Shown in pieces: positions 10,479-17,566 of a DNA stretch of 23,126 nt (its first letter is position 1; every line of letters begins with the position of its first letter). A model generated the notes under the pieces. The model ran no database searches. It was not told the DNA's origin and saw only the letters and a program-made list of their open reading frames with translations. The translations under genes were made by a program, and so were the position numbers. Source of the DNA: DASZHJ01 sp035581425 (GTDB lineage Bacteria; Pseudomonadota; Alphaproteobacteria; ATCC43930; CGMCC-115725); contig DATJVP010000034.1 of assembly GCA_035581425.1 (NCBI GenBank), forward strand, positions 1-23,126. Direction: 5' to 3'.

Positions 10479-12383
10479 ATGAAGCTCAACATTGAGACCT
10501 TCAGCAACGTCAAGGGCGGTAACAGCTTCTACAAAGCCGTGACGCACCCGCTCGCCGCGCGCGCAGTGCCGGGCCTGCTGCAGCGCCTTGCCGGGCGCCG
10601 CGTCGCCGTCTACGACCCGCTGGGCCTCGCGAGCGGCGTGGCGGAGTTCTACGATCTCGCCGCGCTGAAACTTGCGGGCTGCTTCGCGCAGGATGTGAGC
10701 ACGATCGGCAGGCCGGTGCTGGGCCGCGCGGCCGAGCCTGTGACGGCGCTTCGCGAGAGTGGCGCCGAGATCGTGCTGATCGCGGCCTTTGAGGCCGAGC
10801 GTCTCCTCGCACACGTCCGTCACCTGCTGCCTCCGGGCGCGGAGGTCTCGAGCCTCGATGCACTCCGCATTCCCGAGGATATGCTGACAGTGAAGCGCAG
10901 CTACCTCGACCCGCTCAACTTCGCGACCAATTTCGTCTTCTTCGAGGATCGGGACGAGCGGCACACGCGTCTCGCGAGCGCCAACTACTGGTCCGGCTAC
11001 GGGGCTGGCGCGGTCGAGCTCTGGCTCGCGCTCTTCGACGAGAGCGGCGGGCTCCTCGCGGATTGGCGCGAGCGCGTCCCCGCGGGCGCGGCGGCAATCT
11101 CGCTCGACAGTCACGAGATCCGCAGGCGATTTGGCCTTCCGCCGTTCACGGGCCAGCTCTTCCTGCACGCGATCGGCGGTGCGGGGCACGACGTCGTCAA
11201 ATACGCGCTCGATACCTTCGGCGGCGACGCGGACAAGTCGCTCTCCTGCACGCACGATGCCAATTCCTGGCCCGCCGATTTTTACGCGGGACTTCCGGCG
11301 CCGCGCGCGGAGGAGCGCGTCACACTCTGGGTGCAGAACAGCCACCCGCGGCCGATTCCGCCAGGCTCGGTCGGGCTCAACCTCATGGGCGATGCGGATA
11401 TCCGCTGGTGGCAGCAACCGATTCCACCCTTCGCGACCGTCGCACTCGACGTTGCGGCGCTGCTGCCTGAGGCGCGCTGGCCGCAACAAATCGAAGTGCA
11501 GGCGGGCAAGCACATGGTGCGCCCGCGCTACGAGGTGGTCAGGAACGAACGGCGCCGCATCGCTCACGTCAATGTCGAGCGCACGGACCTGAAGCCCGAC
11601 CCGCGGCTCGCCGAGCTCGGCAATCTCCTCGGCAAGGGGTTCCTGCTGCCGGCGCCCGTGCTGCCGCGCGATCGATGGCGAAGCCTCGCGCTCCCGACGC
11701 CCATGGCAACCTGCCAGACGGAGCTGCCGCTGAGCGCGGTCCTCTACGACGGCAACGGACAGGAGACGGCGCGGCACAGCTTCGGCAACCTTCGTCGCCG
11801 CGACAGCGTCGCGCTCGACGTCGACGATTGGATCAACGGGGCCTCTCTGCCCTCGGGCTTCGGGCACATGGAGCTCGTCTACGATTTTGCAGCGGGGACG
11901 CTCGCGGATGGCTGGCTCCACGGCCTCTTCCGCTACGAGGACCGCGCGAGCGGCCATGCAGCGGAGACGAGCTTCGGCGCGCATGTCTTCAACACTGTGC
12001 TCATCTACAAGAGCGAGCCGCAATCCTATGCCGGACGCCCGCCGGGCCTCTCCACGCGGCTCTTCCTCCGTTTGGGGGATAGTCCCTATGACACGCTCTG
12101 CCACCTCATCTATCCGGCCTCGACGCCCTGGCACGCGGAGAGCGACACCGACCTCATTCTGCACGACCGCACCGGGCGGGAGGTCGCGCACCGGCATCTG
12201 CGCATCCCCTGCTCCGGATCGCGTTTCTGGCGCTACAGCGAGGTCTTCGACGCTGCGACTCGGGAGCGCACGGGCACCGGGGCTTATGTCGTGATTCGCG
12301 ACACCACTTGCCGGCTTTTCGGCTATCATGGGCTGATCGGGCGTGCCGGCGCGTTCAGCCTCGATCACATGTTCGGGTTCTGA
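10479..12383 (+). CDS. Large protein of unknown function, Rossmann-like head plus beta-rich modules
   Basis: I do not recognise a named family. The 634-residue product has no signal peptide or membrane helix. Residues 40-135 look Rossmann-like (VAVYDPLGLAS, then GAEIVLIAAFEAERLLAHV). From about 165 the sequence alternates short hydrophobic strands and turns, suggesting several beta-sandwich modules (about 165-250, 280-370, 410-510, 525-634). Distinctive segments are YLDPLNFATNFVFFEDRD (142-159), CTHDANSWPADFYAGLP (257-273) and LWVQNSHPRPIPPG (283-296). The stretches at 475-505 and 600-634 resemble each other (G..h..LF.Y....G.F..H.F), hinting at internal duplication. Codon use resembles the neighbours. 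I chose the ATG at 10479 rather than a GTG at 10470, though an AAAGG only 1 base away leaves the start open. It is divergent from the GT39 gene; trxB starts 37 bases downstream. Confidence 0.85.
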   Translation: MKLNIETFSNVKGGNSFYKAVTHPLAARAVPGLLQRLAGRRVAVYDPLGLASGVAEFYDLAALKLAGCFAQDVSTIGRPVLGRAAEPVTALRESGAEIVLIAAFEAERLLAHVRHLLPPGAEVSSLDALRIPEDMLTVKRSYLDPLNFATNFVFFEDRDERHTRLASANYWSGYGAGAVELWLALFDESGGLLADWRERVPAGAAAISLDSHEIRRRFGLPPFTGQLFLHAIGGAGHDVVKYALDTFGGDADKSLSCTHDANSWPADFYAGLPAPRAEERVTLWVQNSHPRPIPPGSVGLNLMGDADIRWWQQPIPPFATVALDVAALLPEARWPQQIEVQAGKHMVRPRYEVVRNERRRIAHVNVERTDLKPDPRLAELGNLLGKGFLLPAPVLPRDRWRSLALPTPMATCQTELPLSAVLYDGNGQETARHSFGNLRRRDSVALDVDDWINGASLPSGFGHMELVYDFAAGTLADGWLHGLFRYEDRASGHAAETSFGAHVFNTVLIYKSEPQSYAGRPPGLSTRLFLRLGDSPYDTLCHLIYPASTPWHAESDTDLILHDRTGREVAHRHLRIPCSGSRFWRYSEVFDAATRERTGTGAYVVIRDTTCRLFGYHGLIGRAGAFSLDHMFGF

Positions 12384-12420
12384 GCGGGCCTGCAGCGCCT
12401 ATTTTGCGAGACCGTCGAGC

Positions 12421-13395
12421 ATGCCTCAGCGTCACTACACCAAGCTCCTGATCGTCGGATCGGGTCCCGCGGGCTATACGGCGGCGGTTTACGCCGCGCG
12501 AGCGAATCTGAAGCCGATCCTCGTACAGGGCCTCCAGCCCGGAGGGCAGCTCACGATCACCACAGACGTCGAGAACTATCCGGGCTTCGCCGACGTGATC
12601 CAGGGCCCCTGGCTCATGGAGCAGATGCAAAAACAGGCCGAGCATGTCGGCACAACCGTGATCATGGACATGATCGTGAAGGCCGACCTTTCCAAGCGGC
12701 CCTTTGTCTGCGTCGGCGATTCCGGCGATACCTATGTCGGCGAGGCGCTCGTCATCTGCACGGGCGCGCAAGCACGCTGGCTCGGAATTCCGAGCGAGGA
12801 GAAGTTCCGCGGCTATGGCGTCTCCGCCTGTGCGACCTGCGACGGGTTCTTCTTCCGCGGCAAGCAAGTGGTGGTGATCGGCGGCGGAAACACCGCGGTC
12901 GAGGAGGCGATCTACCTCACCAATCACGCGACCAAGGTGACGCTCATCCACCGCCGCGATCGGCTGCGCGCGGAGAAGATCCTGCAGGACCGCCTCTTCG
13001 CCAATTCCAAGATCGACGTGATCTGGAACCACGTGGTCGAGGAGATCCTTGGCGAACGGGGTCCGCCGCCGCGAGTGACCGGCGTCAGGCTCCGCGACGT
13101 CACGACAGGCACGCACCGCGAGGCTTTCTGCGATGGGTTCTTCGTCGCGATCGGCCACACGCCCGTGACCGAACTCTTCAAGGGGCAGCTCCGCCTCGAC
13201 GAGGGCGGCTACATCCTGACGCGTCCCGACAGCACCGCGACAGACATCCCCGGCGTCTACGCCGCAGGCGACGTGAAGGACAAGATCTTCCGCCAGGCGG
13301 TGACGGCGGCAGGGCTCGGCTGCATGGCCGCGCTCGAGGCCGAAAAATTCCTCGCCGCCGAGGAAGCCGCGGCAGCGTTGAAGGCTGCGGAGTGA
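12421..13395 (+). CDS. trxB: Thioredoxin-disulfide reductase
   Basis: A 324-residue cytoplasmic flavoenzyme that reduces thioredoxin with NADPH. The FAD motif is VGSGPAGYTAAVYAAR (about 12-27), followed by PGGQLTITTDVENYPGF. The NADPH domain contains the redox-active pair in SACATCDGFF (Cys137 and Cys140), VVVIGGGNTAVEEAIYL and HRRDRLRAEK. The FAD domain resumes with GVYAAGDVKDKIFRQAVTAAGLGCMAA. Length and spacing are standard. No good ribosome binding site precedes the ATG, but the N-terminus fits the family exactly. The LysR gene follows, with an in-frame GTG overlapping the trxB stop, so the two probably share a transcript, an arrangement also found for trxB and lsrB in rhizobia. Confidence 0.97.
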   Translation: MPQRHYTKLLIVGSGPAGYTAAVYAARANLKPILVQGLQPGGQLTITTDVENYPGFADVIQGPWLMEQMQKQAEHVGTTVIMDMIVKADLSKRPFVCVGDSGDTYVGEALVICTGAQARWLGIPSEEKFRGYGVSACATCDGFFFRGKQVVVIGGGNTAVEEAIYLTNHATKVTLIHRRDRLRAEKILQDRLFANSKIDVIWNHVVEEILGERGPPPRVTGVRLRDVTTGTHREAFCDGFFVAIGHTPVTELFKGQLRLDEGGYILTRPDSTATDIPGVYAAGDVKDKIFRQAVTAAGLGCMAALEAEKFLAAEEAAAALKAAE

Positions 13396-13448
13396 GCGAG
13401 CAACGCAAACCGCGCGTGCCGACGGCGCCCTTGCCGCAGGGCAAGGGC

Positions 13449-14342
13449 ATGGATTGGGACAAGCTGCGCGTCTTCCACGCGGTCGCCGAGGCCGGGAGCT
13501 TCACGCATGCCGGGGAGTCCCTCAATCTCAGCCAGTCCGCGGTAAGCCGTCAGATCAGCGCGCTCGAGGAGAGCCTCTCCGTGCCGCTCTTCCACAGGCA
13601 CGCGCGCGGGCTCATTCTCACGGAACAAGGCGACCTCCTCTATCGGACCGCGCGCGAGGTATTCGCGAAGCTCGCGATGACGGAGGCGATGCTCTCGGAA
13701 TCGAAGGACCGTCCGAAGGGCCCGCTCAAGGTGACGACCACGGTCGCCTTCGGCTCCGGCTGGCTCATCCCGCGCATCCGCGAGTTCCTGGAGCTCTACC
13801 CTGAGATCCAGCTCAGCATCGTCGTCGACGACAGCGAGCTCGACCTCTCGATGCGCGAGGCGGACGTTGCGATCCGCATGTCGGCGCCGCGCCAGCCCGA
13901 TCTCGTGCAGCGACATCTGCTCACGATCCGTTATCACATCTACGGCTCGCCCACATACATCAAGAAATACGGCTCGCCGCAGAAGCCAGAGGATCTCGAC
14001 CGGCATCGCATCATCATCTACGGCACCGACGCGCGGCCGCCGACGCGCAACACCAATTGGCTGATCGAGGCGGGCGCGCGGCCGGGCACGGAGCGGAAGC
14101 CTATCCTGGCGGTCAACAACGTGCCCGCGATCTTCCGCGCCGTGTCGAGCGGTCTCGGCATCGCGGCCTTGCCGGACTACATGGCGAGCGATGCCGGCGA
14201 TCTCGTGCGGCTTCTCCCGGATCTCGCGGGCCCGGAGGTCGAGGCCTATTTCGTCTATCCCGAGGAGCTCAGAACCTCGAAGCGCATCGCCGTCTTCCGC
14301 GATTTCCTGTTGCGCAAAGTCGCGGAGTCAAAGACGAACTGA
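13449..14342 (+). CDS. lsrB: LysR-type regulator of the LsrB/VtlR group
   Basis: A 297-residue LysR regulator: winged helix-turn-helix at about 1-60 (MDWDKLRVFHAVAEAGSFTHAG, LNLSQSAVSRQISALE, PLFHRHARGLILTEQG) and a periplasmic-binding-like effector domain at about 88-295. The segment MDWDKLRVF, HRHARGLILTEQG, the ADVAIRM region and LGIAALPDYMASD align from memory with S. meliloti LsrB and Brucella VtlR, regulators of envelope and oxidative stress genes and of AbcR small RNAs. The position after trxB supports this. Unusually, the protein contains no cysteine at all, although thiols have been implicated in redox sensing by rhizobial LsrB. I prefer the ATG at 13449 (AGGG 7 bases upstream); a GTG at 13392 overlapping the trxB stop would add 19 residues. 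Confidence 0.88.
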   Translation: MDWDKLRVFHAVAEAGSFTHAGESLNLSQSAVSRQISALEESLSVPLFHRHARGLILTEQGDLLYRTAREVFAKLAMTEAMLSESKDRPKGPLKVTTTVAFGSGWLIPRIREFLELYPEIQLSIVVDDSELDLSMREADVAIRMSAPRQPDLVQRHLLTIRYHIYGSPTYIKKYGSPQKPEDLDRHRIIIYGTDARPPTRNTNWLIEAGARPGTERKPILAVNNVPAIFRAVSSGLGIAALPDYMASDAGDLVRLLPDLAGPEVEAYFVYPEELRTSKRIAVFRDFLLRKVAESKTN

Positions 14343-14350
14343 GAGACGGT

Positions 14351-14375
14351 CGCAACTCCCAGGGTTGCGCTTTTT
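14351..14375 (+). terminator. Intrinsic terminator after the LysR gene
   Basis: CGCAAC (14351-14356) pairs with GTTGCG (14364-14369) around a 7-base loop and is followed by CTTTTT (14370-14375), only 8 bases after the stop codon. It should end the trxB-lsrB transcript and separates it from the small RNA downstream. Confidence 0.65.
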
Positions 14376-14379
14376 GCAA
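14365..14379 (+). promoter_or_regulatory. LysR-box-like dyad upstream of the small RNA
   Basis: TTGC-N7-GCAA, a 15-bp interrupted dyad containing the T-N11-A core typical of LysR-family sites. It overlaps the T tract of the preceding terminator and lies between the LysR gene and the structured RNA, a natural place for the regulator to act. The binding protein is inferred from position only. Confidence 0.4.
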
Positions 14380-14489
14380 CTGAGAATCCTGAAATTAACC
14401 GTGGCGCCGCGGCCCTACGGCGAGCATTTTCTCGCCCGCGCGATGATCGACTCGCACGGGATTTGCTGCTGCGCTTAGCGCGCTGGCGG

Positions 14490-14601
14490 CATCGAGTTCC
14501 GGACCCCCTGTCCGGAAAAGGGTCTTCGGACCCTACGTCTCCCAGACGTGAAGCCTCCCTGTTCAACTAGGCCCCGGGTAACTCCGGGGCCTTTCTTTTC
14601 T
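14490..14601 (+). ncRNA. AbcR-like (alpha-r15) trans-acting small RNA
   Basis: A compact, non-coding, highly structured stretch. In order: an 8-bp hairpin with loop CCCCT (14497-14517); a 6-bp hairpin closed by a UUCG tetraloop (14519-14534); a hairpin ACGTC/GACGT showing CUCCC around its loop (14535-14549); a single-stranded stretch with a second CUCCC (14555-14559) ending GUUCAAC; and a strong terminator. Exposed CUCCC anti-Shine-Dalgarno motifs plus a 3' terminator are the hallmark of AbcR small RNAs, which silence many ABC-transporter mRNAs with Hfq in alphaproteobacteria. In S. meliloti the abcR genes lie next to lsrB, and in Brucella VtlR activates abcR2, matching the context here. The 5' end is uncertain; no convincing promoter hexamers were found, and it could start as early as about 14400. 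Only one copy is seen, not a tandem pair. Confidence 0.72.
14570..14601 (+). terminator. Terminator of the small RNA
   Basis: GGCCCCGG (14570-14577), loop GTAACT, CCGGGGCC (14584-14591), then TTTCTTTTCT. An 8-bp all-GC stem with a T-rich tail, the strongest intrinsic terminator in the window. No protein gene lies immediately upstream, which argues that it ends a small RNA. Confidence 0.85.
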
Positions 14602-14787
14602 GCGGCGATCTCGATCGCGTCCGCTCCGTACGCGGGAGAATGGGCCGTCGGACTCGCGCATCGCTTGAGGCTGCGGATAAGCGACCCCTCAATGCTCGAC
14701 GGCACGAGCGAGCAGATGCGCCTCGTCAGCACGGACTCCGAGGTCTGGCTTGCATTCCGCGGCGGCGGAACCAGAGCTTGGCCGGCA
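14602..14787. other. Spacer between the small RNA and the phn promoter
   Basis: I see no convincing gene here. Short open frames on both strands have no ribosome binding site and no recognisable product. The only structure noted is a 6-bp inverted repeat (TTGAGG ... CCTCAA) spanning about 14665-14693, with no assigned role. No second AbcR-like RNA is present. Confidence 0.5.
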
Positions 14788-14820
14788 TTGTCATGAGGCA
14801 TTCACGGAGCGTCCTTAGAC
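14788..14820 (+). promoter_or_regulatory. Candidate Pho box and -10 upstream of phnC
   Basis: TTGTCAT-GAGG-CATTCAC (14788-14805) fits the PhoB box layout of two CTGTCAY heptamers separated by 4 bases, matching 6 and 5 of 7 positions. A possible -10, TAGACT (14815-14820, 4 of 6), follows at about the spacing used in PhoB-activated promoters. This would put the start only a few bases before the phnC ATG, so phnC may be nearly leaderless; indeed no Shine-Dalgarno sequence lies just before it. Confidence 0.42.
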
Positions 14821-14830
14821 TTCCGCTCCG

Positions 14831-15634
14831 ATGCTTCAGATCATAGGCCTCTCCAAACGCTACCGTGACAAACGCGCACTCGACGACGTGTCGGTCGAGA
14901 TCGCCGAGGGAGCGTTCATCGGCGTGATCGGCCGGTCGGGCGCAGGCAAATCGACTTTGCTGCGCGCGATCAACCGTTTGGGCGAGCCCAGCGGCGGGCG
15001 GATCTTGTGGAAAGGCGAGGACATCACCGCCTATCGTGGCCGCCGGTTGCAGGGCTGGCGCTCGCGCTGCGCCATGATCTTCCAGCAGTTCAATCTCATC
15101 GGACGGCTCGACGTTCTCACGAACGTGTTGATGGGCCGCCTCAACCACACCCCGCCCTGGCGAGCCCTGCTCGGGCTCTGGAAGCCGGAGGACCAGGCGA
15201 TCGCGCTTTCGGCCTTGGAGCAATTCGACATCGTGGACTTCGCGGCGCGCCGGGCGGATCAGCTCTCGGGCGGCCAGCAGCAGAGGGTCGCGATCGCGCG
15301 GGCGCTCGTGCAGGAGCCGGAACTGGTCCTCGCCGACGAGCCCATCGCCTCTCTCGATCCCCGGAACACCAAGGTCGTCATGGATGCGCTCCAGCGTATC
15401 AACAGGCATTTCGGCCTCACCGTCCTCTGCAATCTGCACTCGCTCGACATCGCACATGCCTATTGCGACCGGCTCATTGGGATGGCGAACGGCCGTGTCG
15501 TCTTTGACGGCGCGCCTGAGGCGCTCACCGACGCCCAGGCGCGCGAGCTCTACGGCATCGAGTCGGTGGGCGTCCTCGACGGCGCCAAGCAGCAAGAACC
15601 GCCAAGGGCGGCCGAACGGCCGGCCTTCGCGTAA
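14831..15634 (+). CDS. phnC: Phosphonate ABC transporter ATP-binding protein
   Basis: The 267-residue ATPase that powers the PhnCDE importer at the inner membrane. Walker A GRSGAGKST has Lys40, the Q loop is in MIFQQFNLIGRLDVLTNV, the ABC signature LSGGQQQR starts at about residue 145, and Walker B LVLADEPIASLDP has Asp169-Glu170, followed by the switch His in NLHSLDIAHAYCDR. The text LIGRLDVLTNVLMGRL is typical of PhnC rather than of general amino-acid ATPases. The ATG is not preceded by a clear ribosome binding site (see the Pho box entry). It is the first gene of phnC-phnD-phnE-phnE; phnD follows after 65 bases. Confidence 0.94.
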   Translation: MLQIIGLSKRYRDKRALDDVSVEIAEGAFIGVIGRSGAGKSTLLRAINRLGEPSGGRILWKGEDITAYRGRRLQGWRSRCAMIFQQFNLIGRLDVLTNVLMGRLNHTPPWRALLGLWKPEDQAIALSALEQFDIVDFAARRADQLSGGQQQRVAIARALVQEPELVLADEPIASLDPRNTKVVMDALQRINRHFGLTVLCNLHSLDIAHAYCDRLIGMANGRVVFDGAPEALTDAQARELYGIESVGVLDGAKQQEPPRAAERPAFA

Positions 15635-15640
15635 GCCCAG

Positions 15641-15661
15641 GTCGCCGCAGGGGGCGGCGAC
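15641..15661 (+). other. Hairpin between phnC and phnD
   Basis: GTCGCCGC (15641-15648) and GCGGCGAC (15654-15661) form a perfect 8-bp stem with a 5-base loop, 6 bases after the phnC stop. The following TTCTCTTCCC is pyrimidine-rich but not a clear U tract. It may protect or partly terminate the phnC message. Confidence 0.4.
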
Positions 15662-15699
15662 TTCTCTTCCCACGACCCACGCATAACCAGGAGGGTTCC

Positions 15700-16605
15700 A
15701 TGACGACTCGTCGAGCAGTTCTTGCCGCACTAGCGGCGAGCTTCGCCTTCGGCACCGCGGCCCAAGCTGAGGACTGGAAGGCCAAATATCCGGAGCTGGT
15801 GATGGCGGTGGTTCCCGCCGAGAACGCCTCCGGCGTCACCGAGCGCTACACGCCCTTCATCAACTATCTCTCGAAGGAGCTCGGTACCAAGGTCACCCTC
15901 CGCATCGCCAACGACTATGCCGCGGTGATCGAGGGCCAGAAGGCCGGCAACGTCCAGATCGCGTATTACGGTCCCGCCTCGTATTCGCGCGCGATCATCG
16001 TGGGCGCGAAGATCGAGCCTTTTGCGATCGACGTGAACAGCGACGGAACCAAGGGCTACTACTCGGTCTTCTACGTGAAGGCGAGCTCACCATATCAGAA
16101 AATCGAGGACCTCAAGGGCAAGAACCTCGGCCTCGTCGATCCGAACTCCACTTCGGGCAACAACATGCCGCGCTTCGCGCTGAAGCAGATCGGCATCGAT
16201 GTCGACAGTTACTTCGCCCATGTGGTCTACACGGGCAGCCACGAGAACGCGCTCACGGCGCTGCAGCAGGGCACGGTCGATGTCGCCGCCAATTGGTGGA
16301 ACGCCGACAACGATTCCAACCTCACGCGCATGGTCAATAAGGGGATGCTGAAGCAGGATGACTTCCGCATCATCTTCAAGTCCCCGCTGATCATCAATTC
16401 GCCCTACGCCTATCTCAGCGATCTCCCGCCGGAGCTGAAGGCCGCCATTCGCCAGGCTTTCTTCGATGCGCCGACGAAGGACAAAGCCGCGTTCGAGAAG
16501 CTCTCCGACGGCAAGAACCGGCCCTGGGAGCCGATCACGCACCAGGACTACCTGCCGACGATCGAAATGGTGAAGTACGTGGACTCGCTGCGTAAGGGCA
16601 GCTGA
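15700..16605 (+). CDS. phnD: Phosphonate ABC transporter periplasmic binding protein
   Basis: A 301-residue substrate-binding protein. Residues 1-23 form a Sec signal peptide (MTTRRAVLAALAASF) with probable cleavage after AQA, before EDW. The mature part shows the PhnD/SsuA-like family text VPAENASGVTERYTPFINYLSKELG, IAYYGPASYSRA, LVDPNSTSGNNMPRFAL and WWNADNDSNLTRM. The STSGN segment lies in the ligand pocket of characterised members, where backbone amides and Ser/Thr bind the phosphonate. An excellent ribosome binding site, AGGAGGG, is 5 bases upstream, consistent with the high expression binding proteins need. Phosphite, phosphonates or phosphate esters are possible ligands; sequence alone does not decide. 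Confidence 0.93.
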   Translation: MTTRRAVLAALAASFAFGTAAQAEDWKAKYPELVMAVVPAENASGVTERYTPFINYLSKELGTKVTLRIANDYAAVIEGQKAGNVQIAYYGPASYSRAIIVGAKIEPFAIDVNSDGTKGYYSVFYVKASSPYQKIEDLKGKNLGLVDPNSTSGNNMPRFALKQIGIDVDSYFAHVVYTGSHENALTALQQGTVDVAANWWNADNDSNLTRMVNKGMLKQDDFRIIFKSPLIINSPYAYLSDLPPELKAAIRQAFFDAPTKDKAAFEKLSDGKNRPWEPITHQDYLPTIEMVKYVDSLRKGS

Positions 16606-16612
16606 TCGCTAC

Positions 16613-16648
16613 CGCTCCGGCCGCTGCGAGAGGGCAGCGGCCGGAGCG
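16613..16648 (+). repeat. Long perfect hairpin between phnD and phnE
   Basis: A 15-bp perfect inverted repeat (16613-16627 and 16634-16648, beginning CGCTCCGGCCGC) with a 6-base loop, 8 bases after the phnD stop. No T tract follows. Such structures behind binding-protein genes usually protect the upstream message from 3' decay or reduce read-through, so that the binding protein is made in excess over the permeases. Confidence 0.8.
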
Positions 16649-16672
16649 CCCTTGCGATTAAGGCGCGCCGCG

Positions 16673-17566
16673 ATGGGATCCGCCGTAACTCTTCTTCCGT
16701 CGCAGCAGCTCGATCCGCTGCGCCGGGCCTATGCCCGATCGGTCACGGCGAAACGGCTGCGCACCCTTCTTTTTCTCGGATTGCTGACGCTGGCGGTTCT
16801 CGGCGCCGGAAGCGTTGCACAGGTCGACCCTGCGAAGTTCTGGGAGCATCGCTGGGACCTTCTCGACTACTTCAACCGCTGCCTCTATCTCGACAGCGGC
16901 GAGCGCGCCTGGACTCACCTCTGGGGCCGCGACGGCTGGTTCTGGAATCTCGGGGTTTGGCTCACGCTCCTCGTCGAGACGATCGTCATGTCCTATGTGG
17001 GGACGCTCCTCGGCGGCATCGCGGGCTTCATGCTTTGCTTCGTGGCGAGCGCCAATCTCAATCGCATCGCTTGGCTCAGAGGCGTTGCCCGGCGACTTCT
17101 CGAATTCCTGCGCACCGTCCCCGATCTCGTCTTTGCGCTGATCTTCGTCGAGGCCTTCGGTCTGGGTCCCTTGCCCGGCGTGTTGGCGCTCGCGCTCCAT
17201 TCGACGGGAGCGCTGGGAAAGCTCTTCTACGAGCTCGTCGAGAACATCGAGATGAACCCCGTCGAGGGCGTGCGCGCCTCCGGCGGCGGCCAGCTCGCCG
17301 CCATCCGCTACGCGGTCGTGCCGCAAGTCGTCACTGGCTTCGCGAGCTATCTCATCCTGCGCTTCGAGATCAACGTGCGCGAAGCTGCCGTGCTCGGCTA
17401 CGTCGGCGCCGGCGGCATCGGCTACAAACTCGTCGAGGCCATTCGCAAGTTCTACTATTCGGACGTCTCGGCCATCCTGGTGCTGGTGATCCTGACGGTC
17501 TTCATCATCGAGATCGGGACGGGCCGCCTGCGCGCGCATCTCCTGGGCGAGCGGGGACGTGCATGA
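16673..17566 (+). CDS. phnE: Phosphonate ABC transporter permease (first)
   Basis: A 297-residue inner-membrane permease of the MetI/PhnE type. A long N-terminal cytoplasmic and first helix region (about 20-47) is followed by a periplasmic stretch with several Trp residues, then five or so helices from about 90. The conserved cytoplasmic loop for the ATPase reads NIEMNPVEGVRASGGGQLAAIRYAVVPQV, and INVREAAVLGYVGAGGIGYKL is the typical family end. I chose the ATG at 16673 because AAGG lies 9 bases upstream; a TTG at 16652 is also in frame. Its stop overlaps the start of the second permease (ATGA), so the two are translationally coupled. Confidence 0.93.
   Translation: MGSAVTLLPSQQLDPLRRAYARSVTAKRLRTLLFLGLLTLAVLGAGSVAQVDPAKFWEHRWDLLDYFNRCLYLDSGERAWTHLWGRDGWFWNLGVWLTLLVETIVMSYVGTLLGGIAGFMLCFVASANLNRIAWLRGVARRLLEFLRTVPDLVFALIFVEAFGLGPLPGVLALALHSTGALGKLFYELVENIEMNPVEGVRASGGGQLAAIRYAVVPQVVTGFASYLILRFEINVREAAVLGYVGAGGIGYKLVEAIRKFYYSDVSAILVLVILTVFIIEIGTGRLRAHLLGERGRA

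Noticed and set aside
10416..12368. A 650-codon minus-strand open frame opposite the unknown 634-residue gene
   Set aside because: This needed care because the plus-strand gene is also unrecognised. The minus product has the Arg/Glu-rich, motif-free look of antisense frames here, whereas the plus product has alternating beta-strand patterns and motif-like segments and starts in a normal divergent gap.
14447..14479. Possible sigma-70 hexamers for the small RNA (TCGACT with TTAGCG-like text)
   Set aside because: Spacing and match are both poor; the promoter must be found experimentally or with a comparative alignment.
14475..14801. Short open frames on both strands over the small RNA and the spacer after it
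   Set aside because: No ribosome binding sites or recognisable products, and they run through the terminator hairpin and the stacked stem-loops.
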